This document shows, piece after piece, positions 54,286-63,139 of a stretch of 64,000 nucleotides of DNA. The position numbers and the translations under genes are program-made. Positions within the stretch are counted from its first letter, which is position 1. Each line of letters starts with the position of its first letter. Under the pieces are notes generated by a model. The model worked only from the letters and a program-made list of their open reading frames with translations, had not been told where the DNA came from and searched no databases. Source of the DNA: an uncultured Paracoccaceae bacterium. GTDB lineage: Bacteria; Pseudomonadota; Alphaproteobacteria; Rhodobacterales; Rhodobacteraceae. The stretch spans positions 101,495 through 165,494 of the forward strand of contig CALKXV010000004.1 in assembly GCA_938005545.1 (NCBI GenBank), written 5' to 3'.

Positions 54286-55461
54286 ATGACGTATGACGCG
54301 ATCATATTGGGTGCCGGCGGCGCAGGCCTGATGGCTGCTGCCACAGCCGGACAGAAGGGCGCGAAGGTTTTGTTACTGGATCACGCCGAAAGAGCTGGCA
54401 AGAAAATCCTGATCTCAGGCGGCGGACGTTGCAATTTCACAAATATGGGCGTGGATGCCACGTGTTTTCTGTCCGAAAACCCTCATTTCGCGAAATCAGC
54501 CCTCAGCCGTTATACACAGTGGGATTTTTTAGGCCTGATCGATCAGCACAAGATCACATGGCACGAGAAAACGCTGGGGCAGCTTTTCTGCGATGGTTCA
54601 GCGCGCCAAGTCGTGGCGATGCTTTTGGGCGAATGTGCCAAGGGCAAAGTTGATGTGCGTCTGGATACGCAGATTGGTGAGGTTCACCACGCAGATGGTC
54701 TGTTTCATGTCGCCGGTTATTCGGCACGCTCCTTGGTAATTGCCACAGGCGGGCCGTCGATCCCCAAGATGGGCGCAACGGGCGTCGCCTATGATCTTGC
54801 CCAGCAGTTTGGCTTAAAGGTCATAACGCCTCGCCCTGCCTTGGTGCCGTTCACGCTGGGCGACAGCGATCAGGCGTTCAAGGCCATCTCTGGCGTGGCC
54901 GTGCCCGCGGTCGCGCAAGTGGGTGATGTGTCGTTCGAAGAAGCCGCACTTTTCACGCATCGCGGCTTGTCAGGCCCGTCGATTTTGCAGGTGTCGTCCT
55001 TTTGGGCGCCGGGGCAAACAGTGTCATTGAACATTTTACCAAGCGCACATGCGGTGTTGCGAGAGGCCAAGCGCCAGATGCCACGGGCACATTTGAAGGC
55101 GGCACTGACCGAGCACTTTCCAAAACGCCTGGCCGAAGTTTTGGACGTGATGTTTGACGTCACAACTGAACTGGCCAACCTGCCCGACAAAGTTCTGGAT
55201 GGCATCGCAGACCGATTGACCGCTCTCGAGTTCACCCCGACCGGCACAGAAGGTTACGCCAAGGCCGAAGTCACCGCAGGCGGCATCGACACCGACGCCT
55301 TGTCTTCAAAAACGATGGAGGCAAAGGCCGTTCCCGGACTGTTCGTGATCGGCGAAGCCGTGGACGTAACGGGGTGGCTCGGCGGTTACAACTTTCAGTG
55401 GGCGTGGTCGTCAGGCGTGGCTGCCGGACGTGAGATTGGGGAACGTGCAATCACCAACTGA
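54286..55461 (+). CDS. NAD(P)/FAD-dependent oxidoreductase, BaiN/HI0933-like
   Basis: A 391-residue flavoprotein. The N-terminal dinucleotide motif is GAGGAGLMAAATAGQKGAK, followed by the HI0933 landmark KKILISGGGRCNFTN and a C-terminal AGGIDTDALSSKTMEAK and GEAVDVTGWLGGYNFQWAW. The family reduces unsaturated or steroid-like substrates in a few known cases; function here is unknown. AAAAGGG precedes the ATG. Confidence 0.9.
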   Translation: MTYDAIILGAGGAGLMAAATAGQKGAKVLLLDHAERAGKKILISGGGRCNFTNMGVDATCFLSENPHFAKSALSRYTQWDFLGLIDQHKITWHEKTLGQLFCDGSARQVVAMLLGECAKGKVDVRLDTQIGEVHHADGLFHVAGYSARSLVIATGGPSIPKMGATGVAYDLAQQFGLKVITPRPALVPFTLGDSDQAFKAISGVAVPAVAQVGDVSFEEAALFTHRGLSGPSILQVSSFWAPGQTVSLNILPSAHAVLREAKRQMPRAHLKAALTEHFPKRLAEVLDVMFDVTTELANLPDKVLDGIADRLTALEFTPTGTEGYAKAEVTAGGIDTDALSSKTMEAKAVPGLFVIGEAVDVTGWLGGYNFQWAWSSGVAAGREIGERAITN

Positions 55462-55565
55462 TCGATCACATCACCGAATATCATTGGCCCATAGGCCATT
55501 GGCCCTTTTCCCGGACGAAACCTCGCGGTATAGCGCTTCCTCGTCCCAATCTTTAGGAGGTCAAA

Positions 55566-56588
55566 GTGGGTTATCGCGTCGCTGTTGTTGGCGCCACTGG
55601 AAACGTGGGCCGCGAAATGCTGAACATTCTGGCAGAACGCCAGTTCCCTGCCGACGAAGTGGTGGCCCTGGCCAGCCGCAAATCGCTTGGCACGGAGGTA
55701 AGCTATGGAGACGAAACCCTAAAGACTAAAGACTTGGACACCTTCGATTTTACAGGGTTCGACATTGCGCTGTTCGCGATTGGATCTGGCCCGACCAAGG
55801 ATTATGCACCCAAGGCTGCGAAAGCCGGTTGCGTCGTGATCGATAATTCTTCGCTGTACCGCTATGAGCCCGACATTCCGCTGATCGTCCCCGAAGTGAA
55901 CCCAGAGGCGATCGAAGGCTATAAAAACCGCAACATCATCGCGAACCCGAACTGCTCAACCGCTCAGATGGTTGTTGCGCTGAAACCTTTGCATGACCGC
56001 GCCAAGATTAAACGCGTTGTCGTCAGCACATACCAGTCTGTGTCGGGTGCCGGAAAAGGTGGCGCAGACGAGCTTTGGGATCAGACCAAGTCGATTTACA
56101 ACCCAACCGATGATAAGCCACCGGTCCAGTTCCAAAAGCAGATCGCATTTAACGTCATTCCGCAGATCGACGTCTTCATGGAAGACGGCTCGACCAAGGA
56201 AGAATGGAAGATGGTCGTTGAGACGAAAAAGATCGTGGATAAATCAATCAAAGTCTCGGCAACTTGTGTGCGCGTGCCGGTCTTTGTTGGCCATTCCGAA
56301 GCGGTGAATATCGAAACGGAAGAATTTCTGGACGAAGACGAAGCACGCGACATCCTACGCGAGGCCCCCGGCATCATGGTTGTCGATAAACGCGAAGACG
56401 GCGGCTACATCACGCCCATCGAATGTGTCGGTGATTTCGCAACATATATCAGCCGCATCCGTCAGGACGGCACGATCGAAAACGGCCTGAACTTCTGGTG
56501 TGTGTCGGACAACCTGCGCAAAGGCGCAGCGCTAAATGCCGTGCAGATCGCCGAGTTATTGGGCAACCGGATCCTTAAAAAAGGGTGA
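55566..56588 (+). CDS. asd: Aspartate-semialdehyde dehydrogenase
   Basis: A 340-residue NADPH-dependent enzyme that reduces aspartyl phosphate to aspartate semialdehyde, feeding lysine, threonine and methionine synthesis. Motifs: VVGATGNVGREML, the active-site cysteine in IIANPNCSTAQMV, and GHSEAVNIETE with the catalytic histidine. Start GTG with a strong TAGGAGG. The CATTGGCCC word occurs twice 15 bp apart in the gap upstream. A hairpin follows the gene at 56601-56629. Confidence 0.96.
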   Translation: MGYRVAVVGATGNVGREMLNILAERQFPADEVVALASRKSLGTEVSYGDETLKTKDLDTFDFTGFDIALFAIGSGPTKDYAPKAAKAGCVVIDNSSLYRYEPDIPLIVPEVNPEAIEGYKNRNIIANPNCSTAQMVVALKPLHDRAKIKRVVVSTYQSVSGAGKGGADELWDQTKSIYNPTDDKPPVQFQKQIAFNVIPQIDVFMEDGSTKEEWKMVVETKKIVDKSIKVSATCVRVPVFVGHSEAVNIETEEFLDEDEARDILREAPGIMVVDKREDGGYITPIECVGDFATYISRIRQDGTIENGLNFWCVSDNLRKGAALNAVQIAELLGNRILKKG

Positions 56589-56600
56589 CGGGCGACTAAT

Positions 56601-56629
56601 CGGCGGTCGAAACTTGGCTTTGACCGCCG
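56601..56629 (+). terminator. Hairpin after asd
   Basis: CGGCGGTC (56601-56608) pairs with GACCGCCG (56622-56629); AAA and TTT inside the loop can extend the stem around one unpaired G. No T-run follows, so termination efficiency is uncertain. Confidence 0.5.
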
Positions 56630-56947
56630 TCCCAACCCCGATTTCCGCGCGATTCGAGTGTGTTTCGCCGCGCAGGTTCTTTCCAAAAAGCGAATAGTAA
56701 CCTTTTGTTAACCACTATTGTTACCGCCTTGAGGAAAGACGCACACTTATTGAACATAAGTTTGCCTGATACCCAAAACGGGCCTGCTAATCTGAAAACT
56801 GCGGATTTGCGTTTGAAATAAGGCCAATTCCTTCTGCCCGCCCAAGTACTGGCAAAGCTCCGCCTCAATCGCACCACATTTTACGACGATTCCTGCCACA
56901 ATTCCTGCTGAAATTGAGAAATGGGAGCACACGGGAAGGAATTCGCC
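56630..56947. other. AT-richer gap between asd and a small gene
   Basis: No gene is visible. Two inverted repeats lie here: AATAGTAAC...GTTA..CTATT around 56694-56719, and ACTTAT (56745-56750) with ATAAGT (56756-56761) around a 5-bp spacer. Either could be an operator for the small gene at 56948. A TTAACCAC near 56709 resembles a CtrA half site but lacks the second half at the right spacing. Confidence 0.4.
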
Positions 56948-57163
56948 ATGAAGCCGATAACGGATGACATCATCCACTCTCTGATCGAACGTGCAGAGAG
57001 CCGCGAGCGAATCCTTGCGGCGGCCAATGACCCAATTCCCTTGTCACGATCTTCAATGTTTGCACGCCGTGGCGCACGGATCATTTTGTTCGAACAGGTG
57101 CACCCTGCTCTGCGATTGCGCGAAACTGTGAGCGGCGTGTTCTGCTACGCCCAACGTACTTAA
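56948..57163 (+). CDS. Hypothetical small protein (71 residues)
   Basis: A basic 71-residue protein (starts MKPITDDIIHSLIERAESRE). GGGAAGGAA lies before the ATG, a strong ribosome site. No signal peptide, membrane helix or family recognised. The helical N-terminal half and arginine-rich middle (SMFARRGARIILFEQ) could bind nucleic acid, but this is a guess. Confidence 0.55.
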   Translation: MKPITDDIIHSLIERAESRERILAAANDPIPLSRSSMFARRGARIILFEQVHPALRLRETVSGVFCYAQRT

Positions 57164-57219
57164 TCTGTAACGAACTCAACGATTACCGTTCAATCAAAGA
57201 CTAGGAAGACCCTGCACAA

Positions 57220-57414
57220 ATGGCCAGCACCACCACAATCGTACGAAAGGCGCCAATCCAGGTTGCCGATAAACGAAAACAGGCTCAAACGGCCCTGCGA
57301 AAATTTAAAGATGACCGCGCCACTCAAGGGAAACCTGTCTTCGTATCGGTACGAAAGACCGCTCAAAACGGCTCGGCCCTCGGCTGGACAGCCCTAAGGT
57401 CAATATCCCTCTAG
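57220..57414 (+). CDS. Possible small basic protein (64 residues)
   Basis: A lysine- and threonine-rich frame beginning MASTTTIVRKAPIQVADKRK. AGGAAG lies 11 bp before the ATG. Its stop is 3 bp from the convergent carbonic anhydrase gene. No family recognised, and the coding nature is uncertain. Confidence 0.35.
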   Translation: MASTTTIVRKAPIQVADKRKQAQTALRKFKDDRATQGKPVFVSVRKTAQNGSALGWTALRSISL

Positions 57415-57417
57415 GCA

Positions 57418-58068
57418 TCAAATCGCGGAAAATTCGCGGCTATCAGCCTCGTACTGATACAACGCACCTTCGCCGATGTCGGTCCAAAGCCCGTGCAGGC
57501 TAAGTTCACCTTTCTCGCAGGCATCGGTGATGAACGGAAAAGTCAAAAGGTTTTCAAGCGATACAATCACAGATTGGCGCTCCAATGCGCGCAACTGATC
57601 CTCTTCCGAAGCCTTGCCATCGACCCGCTCATAACCGGGGCGTAGAATATCCATCCACCGGCCGACAAAACTGTTGTCCTGCTCCAATTCGGGAGCCGCA
57701 CCGCTGCACATCGCGTGGCATCCGGCAACGCCACCACAATTAGAATGGCCAATGACAATCAGATGCGGCACATGCAACGCCGTAACCGCGTATTCGATGG
57801 CCGCTGATGTGCCATGGCGATCACCATCAGGCTTAAAGGGCGGCACAAGGTTCGCGATATTGCGGTGAATAAAGAATTCGCCAGCATCCGCACCGAAGAT
57901 CGACGAGACGTTCACCCGACTGTCGCAGCACGAAATCACCATGCCGCGCGGGCGTTGTCCTTCGTCGGCCAACTTACGATACCACGCTTTGTTTTCAACG
58001 TAATTTGTAGCCTTCCAGCCCTGATATCGTTTGACAAGAAAACTGGGAAGCGGACGTATATTTTCCAT
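57418..58068 (-). CDS. Beta-class carbonic anhydrase
   Basis: A 216-residue zinc enzyme interconverting CO2 and bicarbonate. Zinc ligands and the active-site pair are seen in SCCDSRVNVS (Cys, Asp-Arg dyad) and VIGHSNCGGVAG (His and Cys). The sequence resembles the Can/CynT branch. It provides bicarbonate for carboxylases. Transcribed leftward alone. Confidence 0.95.
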   Translation of the reverse strand: MENIRPLPSFLVKRYQGWKATNYVENKAWYRKLADEGQRPRGMVISCCDSRVNVSSIFGADAGEFFIHRNIANLVPPFKPDGDRHGTSAAIEYAVTALHVPHLIVIGHSNCGGVAGCHAMCSGAAPELEQDNSFVGRWMDILRPGYERVDGKASEEDQLRALERQSVIVSLENLLTFPFITDACEKGELSLHGLWTDIGEGALYQYEADSREFSAI

Positions 58069-58179
58069 CTCGGCCTCTGATAATTCTATTCAATTGCCGC
58101 AAATTTTGCGTTTTGCGTCAACCGTTTCTTTCCTAGCCCCGAGGTACACCGACATTGGGTAGAGGGAAAGGGGAACAAG

Positions 58180-58563
58180 GTGTCCGAGAACGTCATAATT
58201 TTAAGTCCGACCGAAGTGATCTCTTTCGAGCCACCGGTGATGAACCTGTCTGGCGACGTGGATTATGCAGGGGGGCTTGCACCCTTTGCCGAAGACGCGG
58301 TCGAAGAAATGGTGGTCTGCCTTGCCGGGATCGAAGCCGCATGGGGATCAGCGGAATTTCTGCGCCTAAGTGCAACGTTGGTGACCATCGTCGCACTGGC
58401 CGAACGCACTGGCCTGAAAGACGTGGCATTTGTGGCAGAACAGGCGCGCGAGATTGTCGGAGGTAAAGACGAAGTAGCCCTGGCAGCCGTGATTGCGCGT
58501 CTGGTCCGTGTTGGCGAAGCATCCCTCGCCACTCTTTTAGAGTTCAGCTACCGCCAAATCTGA
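58180..58563 (+). CDS. Hypothetical protein upstream of the M17 peptidase
   Basis: A 127-residue acidic protein starting with GTG after GGGAAAGGGGAACAAG. Alanine- and valine-rich helices make up most of the sequence (EEMVVCLAGIEAAWGSAEFL, LSATLVTIVALAERTGLKDV). It lies 63 bp before the M17 peptidase gene on the same strand, with a terminator hairpin between them. I do not recognise the family. The codon pattern looks normal. Confidence 0.65.
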   Translation: MSENVIILSPTEVISFEPPVMNLSGDVDYAGGLAPFAEDAVEEMVVCLAGIEAAWGSAEFLRLSATLVTIVALAERTGLKDVAFVAEQAREIVGGKDEVALAAVIARLVRVGEASLATLLEFSYRQI

Positions 58564-58597
58564 CCGCAGGATTAACACCTGCCATTCTTTGCCCTAG

Positions 58598-58628
58598 ACT
58601 CTCCTGAAACATGCAGGAGAGTTTTTTT
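58598..58628 (+). terminator. Intrinsic terminator that contains the ribosome site of the M17 gene
   Basis: ACTCTCCTG (58598-58606) pairs perfectly with CAGGAGAGT (58614-58622) across a 7-nt loop and is followed by T-tract 58622-58628. AGGAG in the 3' arm is also the only good Shine-Dalgarno for the TTG start at 58627-58629, which lies at the end of the T-run. The element can thus terminate, hide the ribosome site, or both. Confidence 0.8.
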
Positions 58629-60015
58629 GAACGCGCTCAAATTTTCGACAGATACCGCCGCCGCCCGCCCGCTGACTTTGGTGTCCAAGGACGGTTTGGC
58701 CGATTGGCTCGCGAACCAACCAACAGCAACGCAAACCTGGGCCGAAGCCGCTGGATTTAAAGCTGGCGCTGGCGAAGTGCTGCTTTTGCCGGACGACGGA
58801 CATGTTGGCGGCGCGCTTGGTGGTCTTGGTGGTACCAAAGACCGAACGCGCAAAAGATTTATCGCGGCTGACCTGCGTTCAAAATTGCCCGAAGGCACCT
58901 GGGCATTTCAGACAAACTTAACCGGCGATGATCTGACCGAGGCTGCTTTGGGCTGGCTTTTGGCAGGCTATCGGTTCGATCAATTCGCGGATGCACCCGC
59001 GCCAAAGGCGAATTTGGTTGCACCCGCTGGTGTGGATGCCGCGCGTTTGGAACGCATCGCAGAAGGCGAAAAACTTGCCCGCGATCTTATCAATATCCCG
59101 GCGTCTCACCTTGGACCCGACGAATTGGAAGCCGCAGCGCGCCGATTGGCTGACCAACATGGGGCCAAAATTTCAGTGACTACAGGTCAGACCCTGCTGG
59201 ATGAAAATTTCCCGATGATCCACGCCGTGGGCCGCGCCAATCCACGCGAACCCCGCTTGATTGACATCCGCTGGGGCGATAGCGGGCCAAAACTGACATT
59301 GGTCGGAAAGGGTGTGTGTTTTGATACCGGTGGTTTAAATCTGAAACCCGGCGCTTCGATGGGATTGATGAAAAAAGACATGGGGGGCGCCGCCAATGTG
59401 CTGGGACTGGCGCATATGTTGATGGACGGCGGTGTGGGCTGTCAGTTGCGTGTGCTTATCCCAGCCGTTGAAAACTCCATCGCTGGTGATGCGTTTCGCC
59501 CCGGTGATATCCTGACTTCCCGCAAAGGGCTAACCGTGGAAATTAACAACACGGATGCCGAAGGCCGCTTGGTTCTGGCCGATGCCTTGGCACTGGCCGA
59601 CGAAGAAAACCCCGATCTGATCTTGTCGATGGCCACCTTGACGGGCGCGGCAAGGGTCGCCGTGGGCCCAGATCTTGCACCGTTTTATTCCACCGAAAGC
59701 AGTGATGCCGCCGCGCTCGAAGCCGCTGCGAAAACAACGCGCGATCCGGTCTGGCAGATGCCATTCTGGGACCCTTACGAAAGCATGATCGAACCCGGCA
59801 TCGCGGATTTGGACAATGCCCCAAAAGGCGGGTTCGCAGGCTCCATCACAGCCGCACTATTCCTGCGCCGCTTTGTGACCGAAACACCGCGATACATGCA
59901 TTTCGACATCTACGGTTGGAACCCATCCGCCGCGCCGGGCCGAACAAAAGGTGGGGCGGGCCAAGCCATTCGCGCACTTTACGAGGCATTGCCAAAGATG
60001 TTGAGCGATGGCTAA
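58627..60015 (+). CDS. M17-family leucyl aminopeptidase (PepB-like)
   Basis: A 462-residue cytoplasmic metallo-aminopeptidase that removes N-terminal residues from peptides. Metal-binding and catalytic motifs: GKGVCFDTGGLNLKPG, KKDMGGAANVLG and NNTDAEGRLVLADAL. The start is a TTG at 58627 with AGGAG 7 bp upstream, both embedded in the terminator element. Reading on from the TTG gives the expected N-terminal domain, which argues against a later start. The 3' end overlaps the NlpC/P60 gene by 8 bp. Confidence 0.93.
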   Translation: MNALKFSTDTAAARPLTLVSKDGLADWLANQPTATQTWAEAAGFKAGAGEVLLLPDDGHVGGALGGLGGTKDRTRKRFIAADLRSKLPEGTWAFQTNLTGDDLTEAALGWLLAGYRFDQFADAPAPKANLVAPAGVDAARLERIAEGEKLARDLINIPASHLGPDELEAAARRLADQHGAKISVTTGQTLLDENFPMIHAVGRANPREPRLIDIRWGDSGPKLTLVGKGVCFDTGGLNLKPGASMGLMKKDMGGAANVLGLAHMLMDGGVGCQLRVLIPAVENSIAGDAFRPGDILTSRKGLTVEINNTDAEGRLVLADALALADEENPDLILSMATLTGAARVAVGPDLAPFYSTESSDAAALEAAAKTTRDPVWQMPFWDPYESMIEPGIADLDNAPKGGFAGSITAALFLRRFVTETPRYMHFDIYGWNPSAAPGRTKGGAGQAIRALYEALPKMLSDG

Positions 60016-60787
60016 AAGGGTTTTCTACGCCATTTCAAGTGCATGGATTCGGCCCGCGCCCGATGCCCGACCAGACCGGCAAATGCTGTTCGGCGACACA
60101 TTTTCGGTCGAAGGCATAAAACACGGCTGGGCGCGAGGACGCGCCGAAAAGGACGGATATCAAGGCTTTGTCAGGTCTAAAGATCTCGCACCTAATCCCG
60201 CGATGGAAGATGATGCCTATGATCTACAGCGGCTCAAAGTTCGTTCAAGTTGGGGATATGCTGAACCGGATCTGAAATCAGAACCGCTCGTTGATCTTCA
60301 CATGACATCACAGATGATGGTCACAAAGACCCAAGGCGACTGGTTGGAGTTTGCGTTTGGAGATCGCAAAGCCTTTGTTCCCAAATTGCACTGCACGACA
60401 TCGGAACGCCTGTTCGAATGCCCCGTGGAGGCGGCGCGTTCCTTTTTGGGCGTTCCCTACGTTTGGGCCGGAAATACTGGATTTGGCTTGGATTGTTCGG
60501 GTCTTATCCAAGTTGCAATGCGTGCTTGCGGGCAACCCGTTATGGCCGACAGTCATGAGCAGGAAACGATGACGAAAGGGCAAAACATTGCGGAATACGA
60601 TGCGGTTCAGGCGGGCGATCTGATTTTCTGGAAAGGCCATGTGGCAATGGCCACCAGTGCAACGCATATGATCCACGCCAATGCACACCATATGATGGTC
60701 GTCGAAGAACCAATCGATGCGGCCATTTCGCGGATTTCTCAAACTGATACGGGCGCTGTCACATCACGCCTGCGACCAGTGTTTTAA
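60008..60787 (+). CDS. NlpC/P60 family peptidase
   Basis: A 259-residue cysteine peptidase that cuts peptidoglycan stem peptides or similar murein fragments. SH3-like segments occupy the first ~130 residues. The C-terminal NlpC/P60 domain has the nucleophile in FGLDCSGLIQVAM, a His in WKGHVAMAT and MIHANAHH. No signal peptide is evident, so it may act on imported murein peptides together with the overlapping M17 aminopeptidase, a pairing common in Rhodobacteraceae as I recall. Confidence 0.9.
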   Translation: MAKRVFYAISSAWIRPAPDARPDRQMLFGDTFSVEGIKHGWARGRAEKDGYQGFVRSKDLAPNPAMEDDAYDLQRLKVRSSWGYAEPDLKSEPLVDLHMTSQMMVTKTQGDWLEFAFGDRKAFVPKLHCTTSERLFECPVEAARSFLGVPYVWAGNTGFGLDCSGLIQVAMRACGQPVMADSHEQETMTKGQNIAEYDAVQAGDLIFWKGHVAMATSATHMIHANAHHMMVVEEPIDAAISRISQTDTGAVTSRLRPVF

Positions 60788-60798
60788 ACCATCGCGTC

Positions 60799-61146
60799 TT
60801 ATTTGACGGCACGGATCAATTTCCGTTCCAAAATCCGCAGAACCGTCTTCAAATCCGGCCCACGTTTCAGGATCTGACCGTCCATCGAAATGACCGAGTA
60901 CATACCCTGACGGCTACGCAGCTTCGGACGCTTTTCAATGCGATAGATTGGAGTCTCTGCGGCCCGCCTGAAAATTGAGAAAACAGCGACATCTTTAAGG
61001 AAAGACATCCCATAATCCCGCCATTCGCCAGCCGAGACCATGCGCCCATATAACCCCAATATCACCGCCAATTCGCGTCGATCAAACGCAACCTGTTCAG
61101 GTATAGGCCGAATTTTCGGAAACGTCGTCGTGCCTTGGATCGTCAT
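60799..61146 (-). CDS. DUF2794 domain protein
   Basis: A 115-residue protein matching the DUF2794 family of alphaproteobacteria (FDRRELAVILGLYGRMVSAG, WRDYGM, FRRAAETPIYRIEKRPKL, RQGMYSVI). Function unknown. Single gene, transcribed leftward, convergent with the NlpC/P60 gene. Confidence 0.85.
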   Translation of the reverse strand: MTIQGTTTFPKIRPIPEQVAFDRRELAVILGLYGRMVSAGEWRDYGMSFLKDVAVFSIFRRAAETPIYRIEKRPKLRSRQGMYSVISMDGQILKRGPDLKTVLRILERKLIRAVK

Positions 61147-61357
61147 AGTTGTAAATCCTGCCCGCTTGGATCGTCTGAATCAAGCCTTGCCGCATCTTGG
61201 CCACAAAAAAACCTTCTGCCAGACGGATCTGGTTCGTCATGTTGCCGCAGTTCACCGTCATTCAAATCCCTGTAGCGACAATACGCTATCCCCGGTGCCG
61301 TGGATTCAACAGCCCCCACCCAGCCCGCGGTACCGGGGAACCCTTAATTGGGACGAG
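61147..61357. other. Possible structured RNA or leader ahead of mtnP
   Basis: No protein gene is apparent. CCCCGGT (61290-61296) can pair with ACCGGGG (61332-61338), with CCG/CGG just inside, and CCC TTAATT GGG forms a small hairpin at 61341-61352. The intrinsic terminator at 61358 follows. The only plus-strand gene upstream ends at 60787 and a leftward gene intervenes, so a plus-strand transcript must begin in this gap. I recognise no known RNA family. Confidence 0.45.
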
Positions 61358-61394
61358 AAACCCTCGCTTCTGTAAAAAGAGCGGGGGTTTTTCT
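61358..61394 (+). terminator. Intrinsic terminator 65 bp upstream of mtnP
   Basis: AAACCCTCGCT (61358-61368) pairs with AGCGGGGGTTT (61380-61390) with one T-G pair and an 11-nt loop, followed by TTCTCT. Strong stem, short T-tract of five. It may end a small RNA or act as an attenuator for mtnP. Confidence 0.7.
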
Positions 61395-61460
61395 CTGTCT
61401 GGCGTTGCCGTTTCGGCCATTGCTTTCTACTGTCGGTTGCAGGCACATCAGGGGGCAGAC

Positions 61461-62339
61461 ATGACCGACAAATCCACCTTCATCGGCGTCATTGGCGGCA
61501 GCGGAATCTACGAGATCGACGGTTTGGATGATGCGCAATGGGTTACGGTGGATAGCCCCTGGGGGGTGCCATCCGATCAGATCCTCACCGGATCACTGAA
61601 CGGTGTGAAGATGGCCTTTTTGCCCCGCCACGGTCGTGGGCATGTGCATTCTCCAACAACCGTGCCCTATCGTGCAAACATCGATGCTTTGAAACGGTTA
61701 GGCGTGACGGATGTGTTCAGCGTCTCGGCCTGCGGATCGTTCCGTGAAGACATGGCACCCGGAGATTTCGTGATCGTAGATCAATTCATCGACCGGACAT
61801 TCGCCCGCGAGAAAAGCTTTTTCGGCACAGGCTGTGTCGCCCACGTCAGTGTCGCTCATCCCGTCTGCCAACGCCTGAGCGATGCGGCGACCAACGCGGC
61901 CAAAGACGTCGGCGCCAAGGTGCACCGGGGCGGAACCTATCTGGCGATGGAAGGACCCCAGTTCTCAACACTTGCCGAATCCAAAATGTACCGCGAAGTC
62001 TGGGGCGCTGATGTGATCGGCATGACAAACATGCCCGAAGCAAAATTGGCACGTGAGGCCGAGCTTTGTTACGCCAGCATCGCCATGATCACAGATTATG
62101 ACAGCTGGCACCCGGACCACGGTGAAGTCGATGTCACCGATATTATCAAAACGCTCACTGGCAACGCCGCAAAAGGCCGTGGCCTGGCCGCCAACCTTCC
62201 AGAACGTCTCGGGGTCACACGTGCACCCTGCCCCGATGGCTGCGACCGCGCGCTTGAGTTCGCGATCATGACCGGCCCCGAAAACCGCGATCCAAAACTT
62301 GCGGCCAAATTAGACGCTATTGCCGGACGCGTGCTTTAA
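61461..62339 (+). CDS. mtnP: S-methyl-5'-thioadenosine phosphorylase
   Basis: A 292-residue phosphorylase splitting methylthioadenosine into adenine and methylthioribose-1-phosphate, the first step of methionine salvage and polyamine-cycle clean-up. Family motifs: GVIGGSGIYEIDGL, PRHGRGHVHSPTTVPYRAN, GGTYLAMEGPQFSTLAES and GMTNMPEAKLAREAELCYAS. The ATG at 61461 fits the family N-terminus; AGGGGGCAG lies upstream. The released adenine would be recycled by Apt at 63140, nearby. Confidence 0.93.
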   Translation: MTDKSTFIGVIGGSGIYEIDGLDDAQWVTVDSPWGVPSDQILTGSLNGVKMAFLPRHGRGHVHSPTTVPYRANIDALKRLGVTDVFSVSACGSFREDMAPGDFVIVDQFIDRTFAREKSFFGTGCVAHVSVAHPVCQRLSDAATNAAKDVGAKVHRGGTYLAMEGPQFSTLAESKMYREVWGADVIGMTNMPEAKLAREAELCYASIAMITDYDSWHPDHGEVDVTDIIKTLTGNAAKGRGLAANLPERLGVTRAPCPDGCDRALEFAIMTGPENRDPKLAAKLDAIAGRVL

Positions 62340-63079
62340 CAGGATCCAGTCGCGCGGGCCGCCTCAAGCTCGATCAGTCGATCCAAAGTGTCGGGGCGCA
62401 AATCTCCCATGACCAATGTTTTGCCAATCGTCATAGCGGGCGTACCCCAAACACCAAGAGTATTGGCCAGCGCGTGATTGCGCCGCAACAAGGCCGCGAC
62501 CTGCGGCCCGTCGAAATCTTCCAACAATAGGTCCGGATCAAGCCCAGCACGCACGGCTTCAACCAAGACATCTGGGTGTATGTGTGGTCCGCGCAACCGT
62601 GACATGGCTTGGGCGCGAAACGCGATACCACCCGGTTGCAAACTGGCCGCAAGCGCCGCTTTCGCAGCCGTTTCAGAACTCGGGCCAAGCAAAGGCAACT
62701 CGATCCAATTCAAGGCTAAGCGATCAAACCGCTGTTCAAGCTTCAATTCCAGGCTTCGACAGTTCGGACAATTGGCATCCGAAAACACGGCGACCGGCAG
62801 CTTGTCCGTCGCATCTGGGTAAAGCGTGGTGCAAAGCTGATCGGCAGGCCAGATGCCATGGTCAGCCTCCCCTATCCCAACAAGGACGGCGCCAGATGCA
62901 CCACCGTCCGGTCGTGTAACGTTTTCGAAAGCCACCCGCCGCCATTCTGGCAGCCCTTCAATTGGTTCGAACGAAATGGATTTGGATCGACCAACATAAG
63001 TCTGCCACCCAGCCGCCACAGCTACGAGACCACCCAGTAAGATCAGCACATCGCGTCGTGATGTTGTCTTGTCTGTCAA
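62336..63079 (-). CDS. Thioredoxin-fold (DsbA-like) protein
   Basis: A 247-residue exported protein. The N-terminus has two arginines then a hydrophobic stretch ([19 protein letters not shown]), compatible with a Tat or uncleaved anchor signal. The redox motif CPNC is in [16 protein letters not shown]; the cis-proline is in [11 protein letters not shown]. Likely a periplasmic disulfide oxidoreductase of the DsbA/ScsC-like branch. The start is a TTG. Its stop overlaps the mtnP stop. Confidence 0.82.
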   Translation of the reverse strand: MTDKTTSRRDVLILLGGLVAVAAGWQTYVGRSKSISFEPIEGLPEWRRVAFENVTRPDGGASGAVLVGIGEADHGIWPADQLCTTLYPDATDKLPVAVFSDANCPNCRSLELKLEQRFDRLALNWIELPLLGPSSETAAKAALAASLQPGGIAFRAQAMSRLRGPHIHPDVLVEAVRAGLDPDLLLEDFDGPQVAALLRRNHALANTLGVWGTPAMTIGKTLVMGDLRPDTLDRLIELEAARATGSC

Positions 63080-63139
63080 AGCCTTGCCTTTTCCTGCTCA
63101 AGCCGTATCGATGACTGCGCTTTATACATAGGATCCTCC

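Noticed and set aside
56700..56720. CtrA site before the small gene at 56948
   Set aside because: Only one half (TTAACCAC) fits; the second half is at the wrong spacing.
61255..61285. tRNA T-loop-like TTCAAATC
   Set aside because: The flanking five bases on each side do not pair and there is no acceptor stem.
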